Part shown: in pieces, positions 27,494-34,749 of the stretch | How the letters are laid out: every line of letters begins with the position of its first letter | Numbering within the stretch: the first letter of the stretch is position 1 | Assembly: GCA_041391925.1 (NCBI GenBank) | Contig: JAWKNA010000004.1 | Span: 345,016 to 409,015 of the forward strand | Reading direction: 5' to 3' | DNA: 64,000 bases | DNA from: JBPOFM01 sp041391925 | Lineage (GTDB): Bacteria; Bacteroidota; Bacteroidia; Flavobacteriales; Flavobacteriaceae | Notes under the pieces: generated by a model | Seen by the model: only the letters and a program-made list of their open reading frames with translations | The model's database searches: none | What the model was told of the DNA's origin: nothing | Position numbers and translations under genes: made by a program

Positions 27494-28213
27494 ATGGTAG
27501 CGATTGGCAATTTTTTCTTTAAGACCCGAAATTTTTTATTTCCTATATTTTATCTGTTCTTGTTTCTCCCACTTCCGAGGATTGCCGAGCATTATATGAA
27601 GGTTTTTATCCCTGGTCTATGTATAGCCATTGTAGGGCAATTGATACGGATGGTCACCATTGGGATGGAATACATAGTGCGTGGGGGAAAAAATAGACGT
27701 ATTTATGCCGATGGATTGGTAACGGATGGTATGTTTTCCCATTGCCGTAATCCCATGTATGTGGGCAATATTATGTTGGTGATAGGCATGAGCATTCTGT
27801 CCAACAATATTATGGCCGTGATAGTAATGATTCCATTTTTTATCTTTATCTATCAAGCCATTGTGAGGGCGGAAGAAGCTTTCTTGCGAGATAAATTTGG
27901 AGCTGGGTTTGACACCTATTGTGCGAATGTAAACAGATGGATGCCTCATTTGAATGGCATCTCTCAAACGTTTCGTAACAGCAATTTTTCCATTAAAAAA
28001 GTAATGTTTAAGGAATATGGCACCACCTTTTTATGGACTCTCGGCGCAACACTTTTGTTTGTCTATAACACTTATTGGTTTGCAACGGATTTTACATTTG
28101 AACGCCATCTAGTTGGGCCAGTCATTACACTGGCACTATTGCTTACATTCTATCTTACCACGCGGTATCTTAAAAAGTCAGAACGACGTCGAAAAAGAAC
28201 GGTTAATTCTTAA
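27494..28213 (+). CDS. isoprenylcysteine carboxyl methyltransferase-like membrane protein
   Basis: A 239-residue integral membrane protein of the ICMT/phospholipid N-methyltransferase family. FSHCRNPMYVGNIMLVIG (about residues 82-99) and EEAFLRDKFGAGFDTYCANVNRWMP are the family's conserved cofactor-binding segments. Bacterial members methylate lipids or unknown small molecules. An extra C-terminal helix pair follows residue 175. It is packed between the CmoA homologue (4 bases upstream) and the COG4705 gene (0 bases downstream), so the three surely form one operon. Confidence 0.85.
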   Translation: MVAIGNFFFKTRNFLFPIFYLFLFLPLPRIAEHYMKVFIPGLCIAIVGQLIRMVTIGMEYIVRGGKNRRIYADGLVTDGMFSHCRNPMYVGNIMLVIGMSILSNNIMAVIVMIPFFIFIYQAIVRAEEAFLRDKFGAGFDTYCANVNRWMPHLNGISQTFRNSNFSIKKVMFKEYGTTFLWTLGATLLFVYNTYWFATDFTFERHLVGPVITLALLLTFYLTTRYLKKSERRRKRTVNS

Positions 28214-28987
28214 ATGATGAAGACTGCTGGGGCAATATCTTCTACATCAATGAACAAAGTAGCTAAAATCACCCTTCTGTTTTGGGTGATGAAAATCATT
28301 GCCACGACCCTAGGAGAAACCCTTGGCGATTTGTTGGCTCATACCTGGCATCTTGGTTATACCATGGGGATTTTGTTGACAGGTGTGTGTTTCATTTTCG
28401 TCTTGCTCTTACAATTGAATGCCAAATGGTATGTGCCTGCACTCTATTGGCTGGTCATTGTAGGCACCACCACCTTTGGCACCGAACTATCAGACTTTAT
28501 GGACCGAACCTTGCGGTTGGGTTATTTAGCTGGCTCATTGATATTGATAACCCTACTCGTGAATACGTTTTGGTTATGGAAAAACAGCCAGGGTGCTATT
28601 GTGGTATATCCCATTACTCGTAGAAAGACCGAATTGTTTTACTGGCTTGCCATTTTAATTAGCAACAGTCTTGGCACGGCATTTGGCGATTATCTAAGCG
28701 ATAGTGCTGGCTTGGGATATGTGCAAAGTGCATTGATTACCGCTGGGGTCATTGTGCTGGTGGTGGCCTTGCATTATATAAAAGGCATCAATCAATTGGT
28801 CCTATTTTGGATTGCTTTTGTCTTCACAAGGCCGTTTGGTGCCACCTTTGGTGATTTGCTGACCAAAACCAAAGCTGAAGGTGGATTGGATTTAGGAACG
28901 CTCCCTGCCACACTTGTATGTATAGCGTTATTGGCTATGATGGTGCTGTATAGTCATCAAACGAAGAAGGGTTTGAAGACATCTTGA
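28214..28987 (+). CDS. COG4705-type membrane-anchored protein with four internal repeats
   Basis: A 257-residue protein of about eight helices. Four copies of a roughly 60-residue unit are visible, each with the core T/S-x-L/F-G-x-x-x-x-D-x-hydrophobic: ATTLGETLGDLLAHT, TTTFGTELSDFMDRT, SNSLGTAFGDYLSDS and TRPFGATFGDLLTKT, three followed by LGY. This is the pattern of the uncharacterised COG4705 family, which is suspected of binding metals or lipids but has no proven function. It directly abuts the methyltransferase gene (stop codon to start codon with no gap). Confidence 0.82.
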   Translation: MMKTAGAISSTSMNKVAKITLLFWVMKIIATTLGETLGDLLAHTWHLGYTMGILLTGVCFIFVLLLQLNAKWYVPALYWLVIVGTTTFGTELSDFMDRTLRLGYLAGSLILITLLVNTFWLWKNSQGAIVVYPITRRKTELFYWLAILISNSLGTAFGDYLSDSAGLGYVQSALITAGVIVLVVALHYIKGINQLVLFWIAFVFTRPFGATFGDLLTKTKAEGGLDLGTLPATLVCIALLAMMVLYSHQTKKGLKTS

Positions 28988-29024
28988 ATGACAAATGAAA
29001 TAGGTAAAGCATAGCAAAAATGTA

Positions 29025-29162
29025 ATGACTAAAGACCTATCAAGCCCCTATCCCAAGGGCACTTCGCCATTGGGAAGCTTGGAAAGCTATCTATTTGATG
29101 CCCAAGATGCGATGAAAAGTCTTTACTTCACATTGGTAAAAGCGAAGGAATTTTTGCTTTAG
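29025..29162 (+). CDS. possible small protein, weak
   Basis: ATG at 29025 opens 45 codons ending with TAG at 29160-29162. The product (KGTSPLGSLESYLFDAQDAM in the middle) has a plausible amphipathic helix and normal codon use but no recognisable family. It lies 37 bases after the COG4705 stop. It could as well be chance. Confidence 0.2.
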   Translation: MTKDLSSPYPKGTSPLGSLESYLFDAQDAMKSLYFTLVKAKEFLL

Positions 29163-29266
29163 TTTTTTTACGGATGTACGCATGGTTATTGTGTTTTGGT
29201 TCTAATGATAGGACGTGGGAATTGGGGATTTGTTACAATATTTTGAGTGATTGTTGATTGTAGTAA

Positions 29267-29325
29267 ACTCGTGCTATCTGAAAGATGGGAGACATCTTAG
29301 TGCACGAGTCTCCATAACGGGAGAG
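29267..29325. ncRNA. structured element with competing stems (unidentified)
   Basis: ACTCGTGC at 29267-29274 pairs with GCACGAGT at 29302-29309 and encloses AAGATG (29282-29287) paired with CATCTT (29293-29298). GGAGAC (29288-29293) can instead pair with GTCTCC (29308-29313), and TCTCC (29309-29313) with GGAGA (29320-29324). The helices exclude one another. Further on, a degenerate ATAGCTAT palindrome (29357-29366) resembles the one at 34667. It may be an RNA switch, a terminator region of the LytTR gene, or a palindromic repeat relic. Confidence 0.4.
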
Positions 29326-29399
29326 TGTTTCCACCTCCCTCGCTAGCCCACGCCCCAATAGCTATCAGGAGTAACAAGTGTCTTCCCACTGGTGCTCGT

Positions 29400-30116
29400 T
29401 TACAACCCAAGCCCCTCCAACAGTGCATCATAATCAAAAGTTTTGGAAATCGGCAATACCTCCTCGGTAGATAACACTATCGAACCCCTATCCATGGATT
29501 TGATGTACTGCTTATTCACCGCATAACGCCTATGGATGCGATAGAGAGACATATGAGGTAACTGGTCAAGGATATCCTGTAATTTACCACGCACTTCATG
29601 AGTGGAGTCGGTAGTCTTGATATGCACATAATTGCCTTGAGACATGAGGTAGATGATCTGCTTTGTGTCGATGGTGACAATGCCCTTACGTGTTTTGATA
29701 TGAGCAATGGATGCTTGCTCTTTAAGGGTGTCGGTTTTGAGCCGTTCACGATTGCGACATGCCATACGGATGGCCGAAAGCAAGGTGGGGTTGTTGAAGG
29801 GTTTCATGATATAGCCATCGGGCTCTGTGTGATGGATGTTGTCCAACATGGCAGGGCTGCCATAAGCTGTCAAAAAAATGATGGCACAATCCATCGATTC
29901 CTTGAGTTTGGTGGCAAGCCAAATCCCATCTTTAGCGCCTTTGAGATTGACATCAATAATGACGACATCCACTTCTTTTTGCGGTAGTTCCAGCCAAGCT
30001 TTTTCTGCGGACGCGGCACTTCCTGCATACACATAGCCCGCTCTGGTCAATACAGAAATGAGTGCTGCTCTGGTGACGCCCATGTCTTCTACGATGTATA
30101 TCTTGGCATTTTCCAT
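29400..30116 (-). CDS. LytTR-family response regulator
   Basis: A 238-residue protein: receiver domain 1-120 with acidic Glu10/Asp11, phospho-acceptor Asp55 (VVIIDVNLKG) and Lys105 (YIMKPF), then a LytTR DNA-binding domain 140-238 with YVHIKTTDSTHEVRGKLQDIL, IHRRYAVN and VLPISKTF. It starts 1 base after the stop codon of the kinase gene, so both belong to one operon. Probably activates neighbouring genes; candidate GTTA boxes lie at 32125-32168. Confidence 0.93.
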   Translation of the reverse strand: MENAKIYIVEDMGVTRAALISVLTRAGYVYAGSAASAEKAWLELPQKEVDVVIIDVNLKGAKDGIWLATKLKESMDCAIIFLTAYGSPAMLDNIHHTEPDGYIMKPFNNPTLLSAIRMACRNRERLKTDTLKEQASIAHIKTRKGIVTIDTKQIIYLMSQGNYVHIKTTDSTHEVRGKLQDILDQLPHMSLYRIHRRYAVNKQYIKSMDRGSIVLSTEEVLPISKTFDYDALLEGLGL

Positions 30117-30117
30117 A

Positions 30118-32067
30118 TCAATCCTTAAAATTTAGGGTGCAGTGAAAACCGTTCTTATTGAAAAATTGAACCTCTCCATCGAGGTCTTCAGCCAGCATCG
30201 TGATGAGATGAAGCCCCGTATTGTATGCGGTAGTATCTCCCACAGCTTCAAATCCCTTGCCGTTATCTGCATAGGAGAGGCGATAGCCTTCTTGATGTTT
30301 TGAAAGCTGTATGCGGATGGAGCCGCTGTGTTGAAACGCATGCTTGAGTGAATTGGTAATCAGCTCGCATACAATCAATGCCAGCGGATTGGCTTTTTTA
30401 TAATCCAATTGCACTGTATGCGCTACCACCTGATAGGCAACGGAGATATTGGGATAATGATCAATGAGCAATTGGCCGAGCTTCTGAAGATAGTCTTCCA
30501 TGTTAATGGTGGAGACATCTTCTTGTGCATACAGCAGTTTATGAATCAGGGACATGCTTTGGAGATAGTTCTGCGATTCTTCATAGATTTTGGCATGCGT
30601 TTCAGAATCGATTTTACTGCGCTGCAACTCTAGAATTCCCGATACCACTTGCAGGGTGTTCTTGGTACGGTGGTGGATTTCATCCAGCATCACTTCTTTT
30701 TCTTTCAAGCCTTTTTGAAGTTTGTCTTTTTGGGTGGCAATGAGCTTTTTTGAGGTGTTTGATTTAAAAAGCATATAGCCAATGATGACACTCAAGAAAG
30801 CGACAATGCACAAAAACACAAGCTGTATCAAATTGGCGTCTTCCTTCTCCTGCAGCAGTTTTTGGTTTTTCTCCAATGCCTCACCGGTTTTTACAAAATT
30901 GTATTTGGCGGTAGCTTCGGAATAGTTTTTTGCTTCATTGGCCCTGTTGAGGGAATCGCCCATGGCGATGCTACGCTCAAAATAATACAAGGCCGTATCA
31001 TTTTGTTGCTCCGCCAAGGCTATTTTTGCCTTTAAAAGATAGGCCTCCTTTCGGTTGACAGGATTGGGAAATTGTTTTGTAAAATGCATGGTGCTGTCAT
31101 TGTAATGTTTTGCCAATTCAAATTCACCATGATTGTAATAGAGTGTGGCGAGATTTTGGTACACCTGTGCGGTGGTTCTGGGTTCTTTGACGGCTTTGCT
31201 GGAGAGCAACTCATTTTTAAAAGCAGTCTCTATGAGATGGAAATCACCTGTATCAAGGTCGAGCTTCGCCAAATTTGAGCTGACCACATTCTTGAAATGG
31301 CGGATATAGTCACTGGTAAAATAGGCATCGTCGATGGGTTGCTCCAAAAGGGCAATGGCCTTTTTGTAATAATGGCGGGCACTATCGGTTTCTTGCACTT
31401 TGGCAAAGGTGAGCCCAACATTGTTGAGCATGCTGCTGGTGCGGAACACATCGTGGGCCTGCTCAAAGAGTTCGGCTTGCTTTTTAAAGTTTTGCCGTGC
31501 CAGTTCATACTGGCCAAGATTGTAATAGACGAGTGCCAACTCGTTATAATAGCCATAGGTGCCGGGTCTGGCTAGGTTGCCAAAGCGTTGGTTTTGTTCG
31601 ATGAGCTTATTGATGATACCTATTTGCTGTATGTGGTAGCCCTTGCGCCGATAGCTGGAATTAAGCGCAAAGAGCGCAAAGATGCTTTCTGGCAATTCCA
31701 TAAATGCAGGCTGCTTGATCAACGGTTCGCCTCGCTCAATGACCAAATCATTGTTCAAATGGTTGTCATCATACATCAGCAAGAAATAATCGGCGAGCAG
31801 ATGTTGGGTCGCATCACCATCCATGTCCGCCCATGCCTTGGCACTCTGCAGCGTTGCCAAAAAGGACGTGTCCCAAAGCACATCATGGGTTCTGGACGTG
31901 TTCAATTGGTGTATGTACAATCGAAGTTTTTCAAACCCTTGTGTGGTTTCAATGGGGTTGAGGGCACTCACTTTTTGTTCTAACTCTTGACCTTTGCATA
32001 GCGGATGGAATGCCAAAAGAAAAAAGAAAACGAGGATAGACTTTGGGACCCATGCTGTAGGGCACAT
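30118..32067 (-). CDS. sensor histidine kinase with TPR sensor region (HisKA_2 type)
   Basis: A 649-residue protein from ATG at 32067, which gives a clean signal sequence (VPKSILVFFFLLAFHPLC); the TTG at 32091 is less likely. Residues about 50-390 are tetratricopeptide helices in the periplasm, a single membrane helix lies near 413-435, and the kinase core follows, with LDEIHHRTKNTLQVVSGILELQ carrying the phosphorylated histidine (465 or 466), and ATP-lid motifs ELITNSLKHAF, YADNGKGF and TGLHLI. Pairs with the LytTR regulator one base downstream. Confidence 0.9.
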   Translation of the reverse strand: MCPTAWVPKSILVFFFLLAFHPLCKGQELEQKVSALNPIETTQGFEKLRLYIHQLNTSRTHDVLWDTSFLATLQSAKAWADMDGDATQHLLADYFLLMYDDNHLNNDLVIERGEPLIKQPAFMELPESIFALFALNSSYRRKGYHIQQIGIINKLIEQNQRFGNLARPGTYGYYNELALVYYNLGQYELARQNFKKQAELFEQAHDVFRTSSMLNNVGLTFAKVQETDSARHYYKKAIALLEQPIDDAYFTSDYIRHFKNVVSSNLAKLDLDTGDFHLIETAFKNELLSSKAVKEPRTTAQVYQNLATLYYNHGEFELAKHYNDSTMHFTKQFPNPVNRKEAYLLKAKIALAEQQNDTALYYFERSIAMGDSLNRANEAKNYSEATAKYNFVKTGEALEKNQKLLQEKEDANLIQLVFLCIVAFLSVIIGYMLFKSNTSKKLIATQKDKLQKGLKEKEVMLDEIHHRTKNTLQVVSGILELQRSKIDSETHAKIYEESQNYLQSMSLIHKLLYAQEDVSTINMEDYLQKLGQLLIDHYPNISVAYQVVAHTVQLDYKKANPLALIVCELITNSLKHAFQHSGSIRIQLSKHQEGYRLSYADNGKGFEAVGDTTAYNTGLHLITMLAEDLDGEVQFFNKNGFHCTLNFKD

Positions 32068-32124
32068 TATTCTAGATTTAGGATTTGACAAACTGGGAAT
32101 GGTACAATACCAAAACCACTATGC

Positions 32125-32168
32125 CAAGTTACTAAAAATTAGATGGACCGTTATTTCTGACAGTTAGT
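32125..32168 (+). promoter_or_regulatory. candidate LytTR binding boxes
   Basis: ACAGTTAGT at 32160-32168 matches the published LytTR consensus [TA][AC][CA]GTTN[AG][TG] exactly. ACCGTTATT at 32147-32155 has one mismatch, and CAAGTTACT at 32125-32133 two; the last two are 22 bases apart, the usual two-turn spacing. They lie between the kinase operon and the adhesin gene. Confidence 0.35.
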
Positions 32169-32262
32169 TAAAAGTGATTGCAGGTGCTGAAAGTGCACAT
32201 TTTATGGATTACTTCACAAAAAAAGGCGGTTATTTCACACATTTTGGTCAATAATCCGCTGC

Positions 32263-32295
32263 ATTTGTTCGGTATTATCAAAGCCATTAAGTTTG
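32263..32295 (+). promoter_or_regulatory. promoter of the T9SS beta-helix gene
   Basis: TTTG at 32263-32266, a 21-base spacer, then TAAGTTTG at 32288-32295, matching the Bacteroidota -33/-7 pattern. The ATG at 32332 follows 36 bases later. Confidence 0.55.
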
Positions 32296-32331
32296 AGATG
32301 GAAACCTATTTTCATCCAAAACCCAAATCCT

Positions 32332-34425
32332 ATGAAAAGAACTTTACTCTTCCCTATTGTTTGTTGTATCACGTTTTTAAGTTTACAGGCCCAAATAACT
32401 CCTGGCAGTGGTAACATTTTGTATGTCAATAAAAGTGTGAGCGGCGGCACTGGCTCTGGAAATTCTTGGGCGAATGCCATCCCCGAGCTCGCAGATGCCC
32501 TTAAGTATGCCAAGCAGCAAGACAATTATACGGCTGGCAATCCCCTTAAACTCTATGTTGCGGTAGGAACCTATCAACCGATGTACACGCCTGCAACGGC
32601 TAATTTCGGCAACAATGGCGGACGCAACAACAGTTTTTTAATGGTTAATAACGTGCAACTCTACGGTGGCTTTGACCCTGCCAACGGTATTGTAAACTTG
32701 TCTGATGACCGCATTGTGCTCGATGAATCCGCAAATACTGGCAGTATCTTGGATGGCAATCTTGGCGTGGTCGGCACACAAACCGATAATACATTTCACG
32801 TGGTGATGGCGGTAGGCGATGTGGGTGTTGCCCGATTGGATGGCTTTACAGTGATGAACGGGTATGCCGATGGCTATGGACAATTTTTGGACGTCAACGG
32901 TGAATCAACCGTTAAGGATTACGGTGGCGGTATTTACAATTTTGAGGACGCCAATACCAGCTATGCCAACTTGGTCGTAACAAACAACGAAGCCACCAAT
33001 TCTGGAGGCGGCTTTTACATTCGAACGTCAGGACCTACCATTAGCCATTCCTTCATCATTGACAATACCGCCAATCTGGGAGGTGGCATCCTTAATTTCT
33101 TTAGTACGTCATCAGTGGTATTGGACCATGTCAAATTTCAAGGGAATATGGCTTCAGGCTATGGAGGCGCCATTTCGTCTGCATCTACTGGGCCGATGAC
33201 CTTAATAAATGTAGGACTGTTTGAAAACACCTCTCCTATAGGTGCTTCCATCTATATCAATAATACCGATCTCACCTTCTTAAATGTAACGTCTGGGGGC
33301 AATTCAAGTTCAGGCATTCGATGGACCAATACAGACGTTACCCTATCAAATACCATTTTATGGGATGCCCTAAATGTACTCAGCGGTGCTACCTACAGTG
33401 CACAGAATAGCCTCATACAATTAGACAGTTCCACTTCCAACGGAAATATTGATGGCACGCTCTATACCTCTACGGACATCTTCAAGGATTCGGCAAATGG
33501 CGACTTCAGCCTAAAAAGCAATAGTCCGACCGTAAATAGAGGGAGCAATACTGCTTATACCAATGGCGGTGGTGACTTGGCGAATGATTTGGACCTTGCC
33601 GGCAATCCACGCCTTGTTTTGACCTCCATTGATATGGGTGCCTACGAAGCTGCCGATACCATGCCAACAGCCGTATGCACCAACTACACCGCACAACTCG
33701 ATGCCAATGGCCTCGTGACCATCACGCCCGAAGATGTGAATGGTGGCTCTACGGATGCCGAAACGAACCTTACGTTAAGCATTGACATCGACACTTTTGA
33801 TTGTGACACTCTTGGGGATACTATGGTGACGCTCACTGTGGAAGATGAAACTGGAAATATAGACACCTGCACTGCTACCATCACAGTAGAAGATACCATG
33901 GCACCACAACTGTCTTGTCCTTCAGACCAAAATGTGGATGCCGACTCGGGCAATGATACGTATATGGTGCCAGATTTCTTTGACACGGGGATGGCTACGG
34001 TTACAGATAATTGTTCAGCCACAACCATCACGCGCTCCCAAACACCAGAAGTAGGAGCCGCGCTTGAGGAGGGCAATTATACAGTTACCCTAACCGCCAT
34101 GGATGCTTCGGGCAACACAGATACCTGCGATTTTCAGTTGACGGTGACAAGCACACTGGGTCTGGCAGACCTAACCCCAAACCTAAATACCATAACCCTA
34201 TATCCCATTCCTACCAAAAACGTTTTGAATATCAGAAATCCACAAAACCTTCAGTTAAACCGACTGGTGATTTACGACTTAAATGGCAGAAGGGTACAAA
34301 CAACAAATCTTGAAGGGTTGGGAACGGAACAATCCATTCCGGTAAATGAACTTCAATCCGCCGTTTATGTTGTAAGGATTATAAGCAGAGAGGGCATCCT
34401 TACCAAACGGCTTGTAAAGGACTAA
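32332..34425 (+). CDS. T9SS-secreted beta-helix/HYR-type cell-surface protein
   Basis: A 697-residue protein from ATG at 32332 with a signal peptide (KRTLLFPIVCCITFLSLQAQ). Residues about 22-400 are a right-handed beta-helix of the 'choice-of-anchor' type (GTGSGNSWANA, GGGIYNFEDAN, GGGFYIR, GGGILNFF). Two HYR-like immunoglobulin-fold units follow (ETGNIDTC and DASGNTDTC). The last 80 residues form a type A T9SS sorting domain: LYPIPTKNVLNI, LVIYDLNGRRV, YVVRI, KRLVKD. It is exported across the outer membrane, probably as an adhesin or glycan-binding protein, and is divergent from a LytTR/kinase pair. Confidence 0.9.
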   Translation: MKRTLLFPIVCCITFLSLQAQITPGSGNILYVNKSVSGGTGSGNSWANAIPELADALKYAKQQDNYTAGNPLKLYVAVGTYQPMYTPATANFGNNGGRNNSFLMVNNVQLYGGFDPANGIVNLSDDRIVLDESANTGSILDGNLGVVGTQTDNTFHVVMAVGDVGVARLDGFTVMNGYADGYGQFLDVNGESTVKDYGGGIYNFEDANTSYANLVVTNNEATNSGGGFYIRTSGPTISHSFIIDNTANLGGGILNFFSTSSVVLDHVKFQGNMASGYGGAISSASTGPMTLINVGLFENTSPIGASIYINNTDLTFLNVTSGGNSSSGIRWTNTDVTLSNTILWDALNVLSGATYSAQNSLIQLDSSTSNGNIDGTLYTSTDIFKDSANGDFSLKSNSPTVNRGSNTAYTNGGGDLANDLDLAGNPRLVLTSIDMGAYEAADTMPTAVCTNYTAQLDANGLVTITPEDVNGGSTDAETNLTLSIDIDTFDCDTLGDTMVTLTVEDETGNIDTCTATITVEDTMAPQLSCPSDQNVDADSGNDTYMVPDFFDTGMATVTDNCSATTITRSQTPEVGAALEEGNYTVTLTAMDASGNTDTCDFQLTVTSTLGLADLTPNLNTITLYPIPTKNVLNIRNPQNLQLNRLVIYDLNGRRVQTTNLEGLGTEQSIPVNELQSAVYVVRIISREGILTKRLVKD

Positions 34426-34448
34426 GACACTAAAATTGACCCTGAAAT

Positions 34449-34489
34449 AAAAAACCATTGCTCTTGAGGGAGGGCGGTGGTTTTTTTTT
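34449..34489 (+). terminator. intrinsic terminator after the T9SS gene
   Basis: AAAAACCATTGC pairs with GCGGTGGTTTTT around a GAGGGAGG-containing loop and is followed by nine T residues. It lies 24 bases after the stop codon. Confidence 0.8.
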
Positions 34490-34512
34490 GTTTCAAGATT
34501 GTTTCAGCATCT

Positions 34513-34685
34513 TGTCACATCGAGCCTCTCGAAATGCGTCACTTCGAGTGTTTTTCGAAATGCAATGGAAAAAATGTATCGAGAAGCAAGTAGCACATTT
34601 CATAAAGAAAATCCCCCGTCACTTCGAGTAGCGTAGCCTATCGAGAAAACCCCGTCACTTCGAGTGTCCCGATAGCTATCGGGAA
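34513..34685. repeat. cluster of palindromic CACTTCGAGTG repeats, copy A
   Basis: Three TCACTTCGAGT units (34539, 34619, 34655) alternate with TATCGAGAA units. One full element runs from 34538 to 34590. At the right end lies a perfect 18-bp palindrome, TCCCGATAGCTATCGGGA (34667-34684). The stretch from AAATGTATCGAGAAG (about 34572) to CGTCACTTCGAGTAGCGTAGC (about 34637) recurs almost base for base at 39047-39114. Such elements are common between flavobacterial genes. They are REP-like and may form RNA hairpins. Confidence 0.8.
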
Positions 34686-34749
34686 CTATCAGGGTCGTTT
34701 CAGGGTCAGCATCTCATTTACTGTAAACCGTAAAACAGCAAACCGTAAA

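Larger units (their letters stand above)
28988..29399. other. 412-base intergenic region with structured segment
   Basis: The first part holds a possible 45-codon reading frame (29025-29162). The second part (29267-29370) is richer in G and C than its surroundings and full of nested inverted repeats, described separately. Between the convergent COG4705 and LytTR genes no promoter is expected. Confidence 0.6.
34426..34749. other. 324-base gap before the copper operon
   Basis: It holds the terminator at 34449-34489 and the repeat cluster at 34513-34685, then 64 bases without visible signals that run to the end of the multicopper oxidase gene. No open frame. Confidence 0.7.

Noticed and set aside
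33684..34076. Opposite-strand frame inside the T9SS protein gene
   Set aside because: Shadow of the Thr/Ser-rich HYR-like repeats; the plus-strand product has a signal peptide and sorting domain.
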